The notes: generated from the sequence alone by a model not told the origin. A DNA stretch of 64,000 bases from an uncultured Porphyromonadaceae bacterium (GCA_902489275.1 CABTZK010000008.1:8996-72995); one strand, 5' to 3'. Shown: positions 8,430 through 17,649, counted from the first letter of the stretch. Numbers and translations: made by a program.

Positions 8430-9701
8430 TTACCGAATCCATTTCAGGATTTCTTTGAGGCTGTGTTTCTTGCCATAGAGCAAGATGCCCGTGCGATAGA
8501 TGCGCGCGCTGAGCCAGATCATGAGCAGGGCTGTGACAAAGAGCAGGACCACGCTCAGCGAGATTTGCCAGAATGGAACTTCGTAGGGCAGCCGAATCAT
8601 CATCACGATGGGAGAAGTGAAGGGGATGATGGAGCACCACACGGCCATGGGGCTGCTGGGGTTGCCCATGCAACCGATGCCGGCGTAGAGGGCGATAATC
8701 ATGATGAAGATGATGGGGGTTGAGAATTGCGAGGCATCGCTGGCCTGGTCGACGGCAGAGCCGAAGCCGGCAAACAGTGAGGCGTAGAGCAGGTAGCCGC
8801 CGATGAAGTAAATCACGAACGAAGCCAGGATAGAGAACATGTTGATGCCCTTCAGGGCGTTCAAGGCCTCTTGGACACCGGCCAGCATGCTGCCTGGGTC
8901 ACTCGCCAGCGAGGGCACGCTGCCCACAATGCCTACCAGCACCATGGCCCAGATGGCAAACTGCGTGAGTCCCACCAGCCCCACGCCGACAATTTTGCCC
9001 ATCATCAGCTGGAAAGGCTTGCAACTGCTCACAATCACCTCCACGATGCGGTTGGTTTTCTCCTCGATGACACTGTTCATGATCATTGCGCCATACATGA
9101 TGACAAACATGTAGGTCACAAATGCCAGCGCAATGCCGATGACCATAGCCACCTCGGTCGACGAGTTGAACTCGTTGCCGTCCTCGTCGAGTTTCACACT
9201 GTTCACGCTCAGCTCAACCTGCGCCTTTTTGACGATTTGCGGCAAATTGGGAATATTCTCCCGCGCTAACTTCACGTTGGTGAGCGTGTCGTTGAGGCAG
9301 TTTTCCACGTATTGCACGAAATTGGCGTTGACGGTGTTTTTGCTGTAGATGTTCACCTGTGCCGAATCGAGTACGTTGGCGGGAATCACAACGAGCGCAT
9401 CCACGTTTGCCGGCCCGTTCTTGAAAAATTGATGAGGATTGCTTTTCCCGGCCTCGCCTCGGAGCGGAATGATGTCGTAGAGTTCGTTGCTGGCAATCGT
9501 GCCACCCACTTGCCCTGTCTCGTCGATGACGGCGACGGTCGTTTTCTGTGTGGTAGACTCTTCGTTGATTTTCTGTAGCCAAATGGGAAGAAACATCATC
9601 AGCACCATGAGCGCTGGGATGAGCAGCGTCATGATAATGAATGACTTGCGGCCTACAAGAGCCATGTATTCACGCTTGATAATTAACCAAAGTTTGCTCA
9701 T
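8430..9701 (-). CDS. ABC-2 type exporter permease, NatB-like
   Basis: 423-residue permease of an ABC-2 exporter. One membrane helix lies near residues 20-42, a large extracytoplasmic domain follows (about 45-175), and five or so further helices fill the C-terminal half. This layout is typical of NatB/YhaP-type permeases that pair with an ATPase encoded next door. It overlaps the ATPase gene by four bases (ATGA), so the two are translationally coupled. The substrate is unknown; sodium or drug export is the family precedent only. Confidence 0.85.
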   Translation of the reverse strand: MSKLWLIIKREYMALVGRKSFIIMTLLIPALMVLMMFLPIWLQKINEESTTQKTTVAVIDETGQVGGTIASNELYDIIPLRGEAGKSNPHQFFKNGPANVDALVVIPANVLDSAQVNIYSKNTVNANFVQYVENCLNDTLTNVKLARENIPNLPQIVKKAQVELSVNSVKLDEDGNEFNSSTEVAMVIGIALAFVTYMFVIMYGAMIMNSVIEEKTNRIVEVIVSSCKPFQLMMGKIVGVGLVGLTQFAIWAMVLVGIVGSVPSLASDPGSMLAGVQEALNALKGINMFSILASFVIYFIGGYLLYASLFAGFGSAVDQASDASQFSTPIIFIMIIALYAGIGCMGNPSSPMAVWCSIIPFTSPIVMMIRLPYEVPFWQISLSVVLLFVTALLMIWLSARIYRTGILLYGKKHSLKEILKWIR

Positions 9702-10600
9702 GAGTTTAAGGATTTTACCGTTTCAATAAAAATTTCGTTCATGCTTGGCAGCAACTCGTGAAAGCCGCCAAGCGAGCAGTTGGCGTTGAGCCAGGCAATT
9801 GTGTCGCGCACCTCGGCTCCTTGCTGCAGCCTGATGAGGGTGGCGTCGCCCTCTGCCCTCTCGATGGTGTAGAGCCTGTCGTTCACAGGAAGTCGCTCCC
9901 CCTGGGCAAGCGATATTTTGTAGATGTTTTTTTTGTGTTGCTGCTTGATGTGGGCCACATTGCCCTCCAGCACCACATGGGCATGGTTGATGAGCGAGAT
10001 GCGCTCGCACACCTCTTCCACGCTTTCCATGTTGTGGGTCGAGAACAGGATGGTGGCGCCCTCTTGCCGCAGGCGCAGGATTTCCTCTTTCAGTTGCTCG
10101 GCATTTACCGGGTCAAATCCCGAGAACGGCTCGTCGAAGATGAGCAGTCGGGGCTGGTGGAGCACCGTGGCAATGAACTGCACTTTTTGCTGCATGCCTT
10201 TCGAGAGCGTCTCTACTTTCTTGTTGCGCCACTGGCCCAGCCCAAAGCGGTCGAGCCACTCCACCATGCGCTGCTCGGCAGTGGCCTTGTCCACCCCCTT
10301 GAGGCGCGCCAAGTACATGATTTCCTCGCCCACTTTCATTTTCTTATAGAGCCCGCGCTCCTCGGGCAGGTAGCCAATTTGCGACACGTCATCGGGAGCG
10401 ATGGGGAGTCCGTCGAGCAGCACCTCTCCGCTGTCTTGCCGGGTAATCATGTTGATGATTCTGATGAGTGAGGTCTTGCCGGCGCCGTTGGGGCCGAGCA
10501 AGCCGTAGATGCAGCCCTGTGGCACGCTCACGCTCACGTGGTCGAGCGCCACGTGGCCGTCGTATTGCTTCACGACATCTTTAATTTCAATAAAATCCAT
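9698..10600 (-). CDS. ABC exporter ATP-binding subunit, NatA-like
   Basis: 300-residue ATPase partner of the downstream permease. Walker A is GPNGAGKTS (about residues 35-43), the signature is LSKGMQQKVQF, and Walker B is LLIFDEPFSGFD. The last about 80 residues form the extra C-terminal domain common to this exporter subfamily (DUF4162-like). It is the first gene of a two-gene operon on the minus strand. I see no clear TAnnTTTG box upstream of its start. Confidence 0.9.
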   Translation of the reverse strand: MDFIEIKDVVKQYDGHVALDHVSVSVPQGCIYGLLGPNGAGKTSLIRIINMITRQDSGEVLLDGLPIAPDDVSQIGYLPEERGLYKKMKVGEEIMYLARLKGVDKATAEQRMVEWLDRFGLGQWRNKKVETLSKGMQQKVQFIATVLHQPRLLIFDEPFSGFDPVNAEQLKEEILRLRQEGATILFSTHNMESVEEVCERISLINHAHVVLEGNVAHIKQQHKKNIYKISLAQGERLPVNDRLYTIERAEGDATLIRLQQGAEVRDTIAWLNANCSLGGFHELLPSMNEIFIETVKSLNS

Positions 10601-10767
10601 TCGTTGAGTGTTTTTTCAAATTCAACTTGTTTTCTATATTAGACGCAAGAACACCCCCAGAAACTACACAGGAACGCGAGAAAAAGTGTTTATTTCGATT
10701 TTCCGGTCTGCAAAATTGCCCTCCGTTGTGTGTCTGCTGATGAAGCAGGCCTGATGTAAAAGACGAA

Positions 10768-10789
10768 AGGATGCCTGGTTTGGCATCCC
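10768..10789 (-). terminator. Hairpin after tRNA-Tyr
   Basis: Arms AGGATGCC and GGCATCCT around a 6-base loop, beginning 9 bases past the tRNA 3' end on the minus strand and followed there by TTCGTCTTTT. Confidence 0.75.
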
Positions 10790-10797
10790 TTGCTGCG

Positions 10798-10880
10798 TGG
10801 GTAGAGATGGATTCGAACCACCGAAGCTATAAAGCAGCAGATTTACAGTCTGCCCCATTTGGCCACTCTGGAATCTACCC
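10798..10880 (-). tRNA. tRNA-Tyr (GTA)
   Basis: 83-base cloverleaf read on the minus strand. The acceptor arm GGGTAGA pairs with TCTACCC, the T arm has GGTTCGAATCC, the anticodon loop is CTGTAAA, giving GTA, and there is the long variable arm expected of a class II bacterial tRNA-Tyr. The discriminator is A. CCA is not encoded (CGC follows), so it must be added after transcription. Confidence 0.96.
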
Positions 10881-10901
10881 GAGTGCTCTGAATGAGCGCT
10901 G

Positions 10902-10931
10902 CAAAGGTAAACATTTTTTCCGATGTACAAA
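10902..10931 (-). promoter_or_regulatory. Promoter of tRNA-Tyr
   Basis: On the minus strand: TTTG (10928-10931), 18 bases, then TACCTTTG (10902-10909), 21 bases before the tRNA. Matches the Bacteroidetes consensus. Confidence 0.7.
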
Positions 10932-10978
10932 ATAAAAAAATGCTTTCTGCGCTTTTTTGTGCTGCGGCATCACGTTTT

Positions 10979-11010
10979 TTTGACTTTATCACCGATTATT
11001 GCTACTTTTG
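10979..11010 (+). promoter_or_regulatory. Promoter of the thioredoxin-fold lipoprotein
   Basis: TTTG at 10979-10982, exactly 20 bases, then TACTTTTG at 11003-11010: a full match to both Bacteroidetes boxes. Transcription should start near 11017, leaving a very short leader to ATG 11024 (or 11039). Confidence 0.8.
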
Positions 11011-11023
11011 TATTCGATAACAG

Positions 11024-12043
11024 ATGAATTTTTCCCGCATGAAGCGAATACTGCAATTCTCGATTCTATGGCTGCTGCTGTTGCCTGCGCTGGCGGGCTG
11101 TAGCCGCTCGTTCACCATCAAGGGGCGTGTTAAGGGGCTTGACGGCCAGAGTTTGCATGTGGCATGGCTCACGGCCGGCGGTGTGAGGGAGCAGTGGGTG
11201 AAATGCGAGAAAGACCGGTTCGTGATAGAGGGAGCGACCGACGAGTTGACCTTGGTCACCATCTGCACCTCGGGGATGCAGCTGCTCGCCCGATTAGCGG
11301 TGGAGAATGGCGACCATCTTCAGCTGCGCGGTGATTTGAGCCAGCCTTTCGGTTTAGAGATAAAGGGCCCCGATGTGGATGAGCGATGGCTCAAGTTTAT
11401 CGCCGACCACTCGGCCGACTATCAGAATGCAGCCAGTAGCCACTTGAATCAGGCTATTGAGGACTATGTGAAAGCGCATCCGAGCGATGCGCTCTCCGCC
11501 TTGCTTGTGCTGGTTGACTACGATGCCCGGGGTGACTGGAACAAGGCGAGCAAGCTGCTGGAAGGTCTTGACGAGGAGGCAAAGCCCACGGGGCTGGTCG
11601 AGTCCTGCCTGTCGCTAATCCGAGAGAAGGGCAAGCCCAACGGCCGGCTGAATGACCTCTCGCTGGGTGACAGTCATGGCGGTTTCTCCACGGTGAGGTT
11701 GAGCGATGCGCCAGTCACGTTGCTCTATTTTTGGCGAAACGATGCTGGCCATCGTGGTCTTGTGGAGGCGATCAAGTCGTTCAGAGCCCCCTATGGCAAG
11801 CGCCTGCAAGTTGCCGATGTGTATGTTGAGCCTGATACCATGGGCTGGAGCAGCACGCTCAGGGCCATCGATGCCCATTGGGCGCACTACTGGGCGCCAG
11901 GCGGCCCCCTCGACAAAAACTTGCGGCCGCTTGAGGTGCAGTCGCTACCGGCCTTTGCGCTGGTCGACTCTGCCGGCACGGTGCACTACTGCGGGCCATC
12001 GCTCAATGTGGCGCGAGGCAAGGCGAGGTCGCTTCTTAAATAA
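11024..12043 (+). CDS. Lipoprotein with DUF4369-like and thioredoxin-like domains, no CxxC
   Basis: 339 residues with a lipoprotein signal ending in LAGC (Cys 26), so it is probably membrane-anchored outside the cytoplasm. Residues about 28-105 resemble the beta-rich DUF4369 domain often fused to thioredoxins in Bacteroidetes (FTIKGRVKGLDGQ). The C-terminal part (about 210-339) has the TlpA/ResA outline, but where CxxC is expected it reads LYFWRNDAGHRG. It is therefore unlikely to be a classical thiol oxidoreductase. An internal ATG at 11039 is an alternative start. comM follows 9 bases after the stop and may be co-transcribed. Confidence 0.75.
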   Translation: MNFSRMKRILQFSILWLLLLPALAGCSRSFTIKGRVKGLDGQSLHVAWLTAGGVREQWVKCEKDRFVIEGATDELTLVTICTSGMQLLARLAVENGDHLQLRGDLSQPFGLEIKGPDVDERWLKFIADHSADYQNAASSHLNQAIEDYVKAHPSDALSALLVLVDYDARGDWNKASKLLEGLDEEAKPTGLVESCLSLIREKGKPNGRLNDLSLGDSHGGFSTVRLSDAPVTLLYFWRNDAGHRGLVEAIKSFRAPYGKRLQVADVYVEPDTMGWSSTLRAIDAHWAHYWAPGGPLDKNLRPLEVQSLPAFALVDSAGTVHYCGPSLNVARGKARSLLK

Positions 12044-12052
12044 AAAAACGTT

Positions 12053-13621
12053 ATGCTAACCACAACCATCGGCGCTGCCGTTTATGGCATTGACGCCATT
12101 GCTGTTCATATCGAAGTCTCGATAGACTGGGGCATGGGATTCACGATCGTGGGTCTGCCCGATACTGCCGTAAAGGAAAGTGCCGAGCGCGTGCATTGCG
12201 CGGTGGCCGAGGCTGGCTTCAAGTGGCCCAACAAGAACATTGTGATTAATATGTCGCCAGCCGATATTAGGAAAGAAGGCTCGGCCTACGACTTGCCCAT
12301 CGCCATCGGCATCTTGGCCAGCGACGAGAAGGTGTCGCCCGAAAAGTTGGGGCGATACATGATGATGGGTGAACTCTCGCTCGACGGCTCGTTGCGTCCC
12401 ATCAAGGGCGCGCTCCCCATGGCCATTCTGGCTCGCGAGCTGCAGCTCGACGGTTTCATCTTGCCCAGTGAGAATGCCATGGAAGCTGCCATTGTCAATC
12501 ATCTTGCTGTCTACGGCGCAAGCCACATTAGCCAAGTGATTGACTTCTTGAACGGTGCGGCCGAGTTGAAGCCCACAGTGGTCGACACGCGCGCCGAGTT
12601 TGCCAAGGCGCAGGGCTCGTTCCCTTACGACTTCAGCGAGGTCAAGGGCCAGGAAAACGTGAAGCGCGCTTTCGAGGTGGCTTGCGCGGGCGGGCACAAC
12701 ATCCTCTTGATAGGCTCGCCAGGCAGTGGCAAGAGCATGATGGCCAAGCGGTTGCCCAGCATATTGCCACCCTTGAGCCTCGCCGAGGCACTGGAAACGA
12801 CCAAAATCCACTCGGTGGCCGGGAAATTGTCGCGTGGCACCACATTGCTCACGACACGCCCCTTCCGCTCGCCCCACCACACGATCTCGCCTGTCGCGCT
12901 CGTGGGTGGTGGCAGCTATCCCACCCCCGGCGAGATTAGCCTGGCTCATCATGGGGTGCTTTTTCTCGACGAGTTGCCCGAGTTCAACCGCGGTGTCTTG
13001 GAGGTGATGCGTCAGCCGCTGGAAGACCGCCACATCACCATTTCGCGCGCCAAATACACCACCGACTATCCCGCCTCGTTCATGCTGGTGGCCAGCATGA
13101 ACCCCTGCCCGTGTGGCTACTACGGGCATCCCGCCAAGCCGTGCATTTGCAGCGCCCATCAGCGTCAACGCTACTTGGGGAAAATCAGCGGGCCGTTGCT
13201 GGATCGCATCGATTTGCAGATAGAGTGCCAGCCCGTGGATTTCGACGACTTGTCGTCAAAAGCCCCTGGCGAGCCTTCGGCCGCGATTCGGGCCAGGGTA
13301 ATCCAGGCGCGGGCGATTCAGGCACAGCGTTTTAAGGATAGCCCAGGCACCTACTGCAACGCCCAGATGACCCCCACGATGATTCACCGCTGGGCCGAGC
13401 CCGATGCTGCCGGCTTAGACCAGTTGCGCGCGGCCATGGAAAAAATGAACATGAGCGCAAGAGCCTATGATAGAATATTGAAAGTGTCGCGCACCATCGC
13501 CGATTTGGAAGGCAGCGCGACAGTGTGTTCCCGCCACGTGATGGAGGCTATTTCCTATCGTTCCCTGGACCGCGTGAGCTATTTCAATTTCTCAGAAACC
13601 GACTGGATGCCGAAGAAATAA
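12053..13621 (+). CDS. comM: ComM/YifB family AAA+ ATPase (Mg-chelatase-like)
   Basis: 522 residues, standard for ComM/YifB. An N-terminal Lon-like domain (IVGLPDTAVKES) is followed by the AAA+ domain, with Walker A GSPGSGKS at about residue 222 and Walker B LFLDELPEF. A C-terminal Mg-chelatase domain has a Cys-containing CPCGYYG segment. In Gammaproteobacteria ComM is a helicase that promotes branch migration during natural transformation; a role in recombination here is inferred from the family. It follows the lipoprotein gene by 9 bases. Confidence 0.93.
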   Translation: MLTTTIGAAVYGIDAIAVHIEVSIDWGMGFTIVGLPDTAVKESAERVHCAVAEAGFKWPNKNIVINMSPADIRKEGSAYDLPIAIGILASDEKVSPEKLGRYMMMGELSLDGSLRPIKGALPMAILARELQLDGFILPSENAMEAAIVNHLAVYGASHISQVIDFLNGAAELKPTVVDTRAEFAKAQGSFPYDFSEVKGQENVKRAFEVACAGGHNILLIGSPGSGKSMMAKRLPSILPPLSLAEALETTKIHSVAGKLSRGTTLLTTRPFRSPHHTISPVALVGGGSYPTPGEISLAHHGVLFLDELPEFNRGVLEVMRQPLEDRHITISRAKYTTDYPASFMLVASMNPCPCGYYGHPAKPCICSAHQRQRYLGKISGPLLDRIDLQIECQPVDFDDLSSKAPGEPSAAIRARVIQARAIQAQRFKDSPGTYCNAQMTPTMIHRWAEPDAAGLDQLRAAMEKMNMSARAYDRILKVSRTIADLEGSATVCSRHVMEAISYRSLDRVSYFNFSETDWMPKK

Positions 13622-13759
13622 GCCTCCATTCCGAGGTTGCCCCTTTGGCGCGCTGATGCTTGAGCTTTTTTGGGGGGCAGGAAGATGGAATCCGATAGAA
13701 TCCTGCCATTTTGACATCTTTTAGGGCTCTTCGGTGCAAGATATATAGGATATTATTTG

Positions 13760-13767
13760 TAACTTTG
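13760..13767 (+). promoter_or_regulatory. -7 box upstream of the acyltransferase
   Basis: TAACTTTG 12 bases before the ATG at 13779. I see no good TTTG at the expected distance, so only the -7 element is supported. Confidence 0.45.
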
Positions 13768-13778
13768 CCGTCGATAAT

Positions 13779-14663
13779 ATGGCATCAGACGAAATTCTTG
13801 ATATGGAAGTAGAAAACCAACAGCCCGAGCACCAACCCGTCAAGCGAATGGTGCTCGACTATGACGACATACGCGCGATGGCGCCGTTCTTTGACGGCAA
13901 GCCAAGGCTTGTGAACTGGTGCATGAGGTTTCTTTCCATGGATAAGGTGAACTGGCTGCATGACCACAATTGCGACGTGCAGGGCATGCCTTTTGTGCAG
14001 GGCATGCTCAACGACCTCGATATTAGCATCGAGTTCAAGAACGGCAGCGCGCTTGAGCGCTTGCCCGAGGGGGGCTTCATCACGGTGTCGAACCATCCCT
14101 TTGGCGCGCTCGACGGCATCATGCTGATTAAAATCATCGGCGAGTACCGGCCAGACTTCAAGGTGATGGTGAACATGGTGCTCAACTACATTACCGCGAT
14201 GAGACCCAATTTCGTCAGTGTCGATGCCTTTGCAAGCGACGACCCCAAGAAGCGTGCCGAGAGCGTGAGAGGCCTCGTCACGGCCATGCGCCATGTCAAA
14301 GAGGGGCATCCCTTGGGGCTTTTTCCGGCTGGAGCCGTGTCGAAGTTCACCAGCAGCCTACGCATTCAGGACCGGAAGTGGCAGCCCACCATCACGCGTC
14401 TTGTCAAGAAGTTGAAAGTGCCCGTGGTACCCATCTACTTTCACGGCCACAACAGCGTGCTGTTCAACCTGCTGGGAATGATAGACTGGCGCTTGCGCAC
14501 GTTGAGGCTGCCCAGCGAGGTGTTTCGCCGCAAGGGGCACACCTTCAGGGTCTCGATAGGCGACCCGATCACGCCCGAGGAGCAAGAGCGCTATGCCACA
14601 GCCGAGGAGCTGGGCGCGTTCCTGCGCGCAAGAACCTATGCGATGAAAGACTGGAAATCATGA
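13779..14663 (+). CDS. PlsC-like lysophospholipid acyltransferase family protein
   Basis: 294 residues. The acyltransferase motif H-x4-D appears as NHPFGALDG (about residue 104) and a second block as GLFPAGAVSKF (about residue 180). The N-terminal 70 residues are family-specific, and no clear transmembrane helix stands out. It probably acylates a lipid at the inner membrane face. In Bacteroides a related PlsC-type enzyme (GlsA) completes glycine lipid synthesis, but no GlsB-type partner is seen beside this gene, so that assignment is only a possibility. Confidence 0.8.
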   Translation: MASDEILDMEVENQQPEHQPVKRMVLDYDDIRAMAPFFDGKPRLVNWCMRFLSMDKVNWLHDHNCDVQGMPFVQGMLNDLDISIEFKNGSALERLPEGGFITVSNHPFGALDGIMLIKIIGEYRPDFKVMVNMVLNYITAMRPNFVSVDAFASDDPKKRAESVRGLVTAMRHVKEGHPLGLFPAGAVSKFTSSLRIQDRKWQPTITRLVKKLKVPVVPIYFHGHNSVLFNLLGMIDWRLRTLRLPSEVFRRKGHTFRVSIGDPITPEEQERYATAEELGAFLRARTYAMKDWKS

Positions 14664-14704
14664 TGCCAGCAAAAATCAGTTAAACGTTTTTTTTTCTGAA
14701 AGAT

Positions 14705-15985
14705 ATGAACTCAGCAGCAGTGCAAAGCGTGAAGCAACGCTTCAAAATCATTGGCAATGACCCCAAGTTGATGGTCGCCATCGAGCGGGCCCTGCAAGTG
14801 GCACCCATCAACTTGAGTGTGCTCATCATAGGCGAGAGTGGCGTGGGCAAGGAATTTTTCCCGAAAATCATTCACGCGAACAGCACCCGCAAGCATGAAA
14901 CATACATTGCCGTGAACTGCGGAGCGATCCCCGAAGGCACCATCGACAGCGAGCTCTTCGGTCACGAGAAAGGCGCTTTTACCGGCGCGATAGCCGACCA
15001 CAAAGGCTACTTTGAAGAGGTCAACGGCGGCACAATTTTTCTCGATGAGGTGGCCGAGTTGCCCCTCACGACGCAAGCGCGATTGCTGCGCGTGCTCGAA
15101 TCGGGCGAGTACATGAGGGTGGGGTCAGCCAGGGTGCAGAAAACCGACATCCGCATCGTTGCCGCCACCAACAAGGACATGAGCAAAGCCATCAAGGAGG
15201 GCAAGTTCAGGGAGGACTTGTTCTATCGCTTATCGACCGTGCAAATCAGCATTCCGCCCCTGCGTGAGCGTACCGACGACATTTGGCTGCTCACGCGCCG
15301 GTTTTGCAGTGACTTTGCCGACAACCACCGGACACCGCTCGTGGAGTGGACTGCCGAGGCCAAGCAAGCGTTGCTCAACTATCGCTGGCCGGGCAACGTG
15401 AGGCAACTCAAAAACGTCATTGACCAGATCTCGCTCTTCGAGGCAGGGAAAACCCTGCAACGCGCCGACGTGATGCGCTACCTGCCCCTCGCCAGCGCCG
15501 ACCTCAAGCCCGTCGTCGTGGGAGATGCCGCGCAATTCGACTATGCCCACGAGCGGCAAATCCTGTTTAGCATGCTGGGGCAGCTTCAAAAAGAGCTCCA
15601 AGCCCTCAAAAGCAGTTTGGGGGCATCGGCGCCTGCGTCACACCTCCATGCCGACGTGGCCGACCTCAAACGCGCCTCCAAGCAATTGGTGAGCTCCACC
15701 TCGTTCAAGCCATCAACGCTCCGGCCCATTGAGCTTGACGAGGCTATGCCCAGCGCTCATCCTGCCCAGCACGTGCCGCACGAGTTGCGTGTGACGCCGC
15801 TTGAGGTCGAGGAAGTGCACACGGTGAAGACACTCGAGGACACCGAGCGCGAAACCATTATCAAGGCGCTTGAGCGCAACATGGGACGGCGCAAGCGCAC
15901 GGCCGAGGAACTGAACATCTCGGAGCGCACGCTTTACCGGAAGATTAAGGAATATGGATTGGAGTCAAGAAACCAAAAGAACTGA
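14705..15985 (+). CDS. Sigma-54-dependent transcriptional activator without receiver domain
   Basis: 426 residues. The AAA+ domain starts almost at the N-terminus. It has Walker A GESGVGKE (about residue 42), the sigma-54 contact motif GAFTGA (about residue 91), and Walker B GTIFLDEVAELP. After a poorly conserved linker (about 270-380) comes a Fis-type helix-turn-helix (RTAEELNISERTLYRKIKEYG). No receiver, GAF or PAS sensor precedes the ATPase, so control must come from a partner or from expression level. The same gene precedes lptE and secG in other Bacteroidetes as I recall. Its last codons lie 38 bases before the lptE start. Confidence 0.92.
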   Translation: MNSAAVQSVKQRFKIIGNDPKLMVAIERALQVAPINLSVLIIGESGVGKEFFPKIIHANSTRKHETYIAVNCGAIPEGTIDSELFGHEKGAFTGAIADHKGYFEEVNGGTIFLDEVAELPLTTQARLLRVLESGEYMRVGSARVQKTDIRIVAATNKDMSKAIKEGKFREDLFYRLSTVQISIPPLRERTDDIWLLTRRFCSDFADNHRTPLVEWTAEAKQALLNYRWPGNVRQLKNVIDQISLFEAGKTLQRADVMRYLPLASADLKPVVVGDAAQFDYAHERQILFSMLGQLQKELQALKSSLGASAPASHLHADVADLKRASKQLVSSTSFKPSTLRPIELDEAMPSAHPAQHVPHELRVTPLEVEEVHTVKTLEDTERETIIKALERNMGRRKRTAEELNISERTLYRKIKEYGLESRNQKN

Positions 15986-16022
15986 GCGCCACCGAGGCCT
16001 TCAAGTTCCTCACACGAGAAAC

Positions 16023-16538
16023 ATGCTCAAGCGATTCAGCGCCATACTCATGCTCCTGGTCACGATGCAAGCCTGCACCGTCTACAGCTTGTATAAGCTC
16101 AACGGCTCATCGCTTGACTACAGCAAGTACAAAACCATCTCGTTCAGCGATTTCCCGATTCGTGCCGCATTAGTGTACCCGCCCTTGCAGCAACTTTTTG
16201 AAAACAAGATGAAAGACATGGTGACCCAAAACACGCGCCTGCGGGTAGTCGACTCGCCCAACAGCGACTTGCGCATGGAAGGCGAAATCTCGGGCTACAC
16301 CCTTTCGCCACAAGCGGTGGGCGAGGATGCCTACGCCACCCAGACGCGCCTCACCATCACCGTGCGCGTGAAGTACACCGACAACAAGAATCCGGCGTTG
16401 TCTGACGACCTGACGTTCTCGGCTTATCGTGACTTCGACAGCAACCAACTGCTCACCGACGTGCAGGACGAGTTGTGCAGCCAAATTTGCGACGACTTGA
16501 AAGACTTGATTTTTAATGCGACACTTGGCAACTGGTAA
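16023..16538 (+). CDS. lptE: LptE family outer-membrane LPS assembly lipoprotein
   Basis: 171 residues from ATG 16023; the open frame begins at 15954, but that part overlaps the regulator and lacks a signal. The signal peptide ends at MQAC, a plausible lipobox with Cys about 18. The mature part shows the Bacteroidetes LptE-like pattern (YKTISFSDFP, then alternating hydrophobic strands). LptE plugs the LptD barrel that inserts LPS in the outer membrane; LptD is not in this window. The next gene starts one base after the stop, so the pair is translationally linked. Confidence 0.8.
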   Translation: MLKRFSAILMLLVTMQACTVYSLYKLNGSSLDYSKYKTISFSDFPIRAALVYPPLQQLFENKMKDMVTQNTRLRVVDSPNSDLRMEGEISGYTLSPQAVGEDAYATQTRLTITVRVKYTDNKNPALSDDLTFSAYRDFDSNQLLTDVQDELCSQICDDLKDLIFNATLGNW

Positions 16539-16539
16539 C

Positions 16540-17316
16540 ATGGATATTCTCAACGACATTCAAACACACTTGGCGCAGGGTCAAGAGCTCTCTAAGGCTT
16601 GGCTGGAGCAGGCGCAAGAGCGCTACCCCTATTTCCTCCTGCCCGCGTTGCTCTACCTCAAGCAGCACGGCATCAAGGGAAATGACGACCTGCTCGACCG
16701 CTTGGCGCTCGTCAGCCCCGACCGCATGGCACTGGCCAGCCAGCTTGGCAACCAGCGGGAAATCATGAGCAAATTCTACCCCGAGGAGGAGAAAAAGGCT
16801 TCGGCCGACACTGTGTCGGCGATTGACCAGTTTCTCGACTCTTTCGGCACGAGCACACCCAAGGAAATCGAGGTGCTTAACAACGCCATCTTTAACCCGA
16901 CGCCTGATTATGCCGACTTGCTGGCCGCTCAAGAGCGAGAGGAGGCACAGGACAAGAGCCAAAATGACGATGAGCTGCAAAACATGACCCGCGACGACGA
17001 GCTCATCAATCGCTTTATCGCCCGGTCAATCGAGAAGGAGAGGAAACAGTCAATTCCCGCGCCACAGCAGCATGTCGAGGCCGCCGAGATTGCCGAGATT
17101 GCCGATACGCCCATTGATGAGCCTAAAGCGGAAGACGAGTCAATGCTGAGTGAAAGCTTGGCGAAAATGTACATTTCAAGGCGCAAATATGCCAAAGCGC
17201 TTGAAATTATAGAACATATAAATTTGAAATTTCCAGAAAAAAGTATTTACTTTGCAGACCAAATTCGCTTCTTGCGGAAATTGGTGCTTAACGAGCAAAC
17301 AAAAAACACTAAATAG
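16540..17316 (+). CDS. Conserved protein with C-terminal TPR-like segment
   Basis: 258 residues from ATG 16540 (one base after the lptE stop; an ATG at 16516 would overlap lptE). There is no signal peptide or membrane helix. The N-terminal half is helical, the middle is acidic and low in complexity (around residues 130-195, rich in E, D, A), and the C-terminus ends in a TPR-like unit (KMYISRRKYAKALEIIEHIN). Function unknown. Its place between lptE and secG suggests a cytoplasmic protein linked to envelope biogenesis, but that is inference from position only. Confidence 0.75.
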   Translation: MDILNDIQTHLAQGQELSKAWLEQAQERYPYFLLPALLYLKQHGIKGNDDLLDRLALVSPDRMALASQLGNQREIMSKFYPEEEKKASADTVSAIDQFLDSFGTSTPKEIEVLNNAIFNPTPDYADLLAAQEREEAQDKSQNDDELQNMTRDDELINRFIARSIEKERKQSIPAPQQHVEAAEIAEIADTPIDEPKAEDESMLSESLAKMYISRRKYAKALEIIEHINLKFPEKSIYFADQIRFLRKLVLNEQTKNTK

Positions 17317-17325
17317 AAATAAGAA

Positions 17326-17649
17326 ATGTATGCTATTTTTGCTATTCTGATTACACTTGCGTCGTTTTTGTTGATTGGCGTAGTGCTCATTCAGAAATCT
17401 AAAGGAGGTGGCTTAGCAGCCAACGTCAACAACTACAACCAGTTCATGGGCGTGAAGAAAACCACCGATTTCGTGGAAAAAGCCACGTGGGGTTTAGCAA
17501 TCTTCATCTGCGTGCTCTCCATCTGCACCTGCCTGTTCACCAGCACGCGCTATGTGAGCAAGGGCGCGCTCCCGACGCTCAAGGACATGCCTGCCCAGCA
17601 GAGCCAGGGTACCCCCATGCCCACCCCGGCAGCTCCGGCACAAAAGTAA
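17326..17649 (+). CDS. secG: SecG preprotein translocase subunit
   Basis: 107 residues with two membrane helices (about 3-23 and 52-72) joined by the typical SecG loop KSKGGGLAANVNNYNQFMG. The C-terminal tail is rich in Pro, Gln and Ala. SecG is the small auxiliary subunit of SecYEG and aids SecA-driven export. It follows the TPR-like gene by 9 bases and appears to end the lptE operon. Confidence 0.93.
   Translation: MYAIFAILITLASFLLIGVVLIQKSKGGGLAANVNNYNQFMGVKKTTDFVEKATWGLAIFICVLSICTCLFTSTRYVSKGALPTLKDMPAQQSQGTPMPTPAAPAQK

Noticed and set aside
14688..14696. T9 tract before the sigma-54 activator as a variable spacer
   Set aside because: No promoter boxes flank it, so a functional role cannot be argued.
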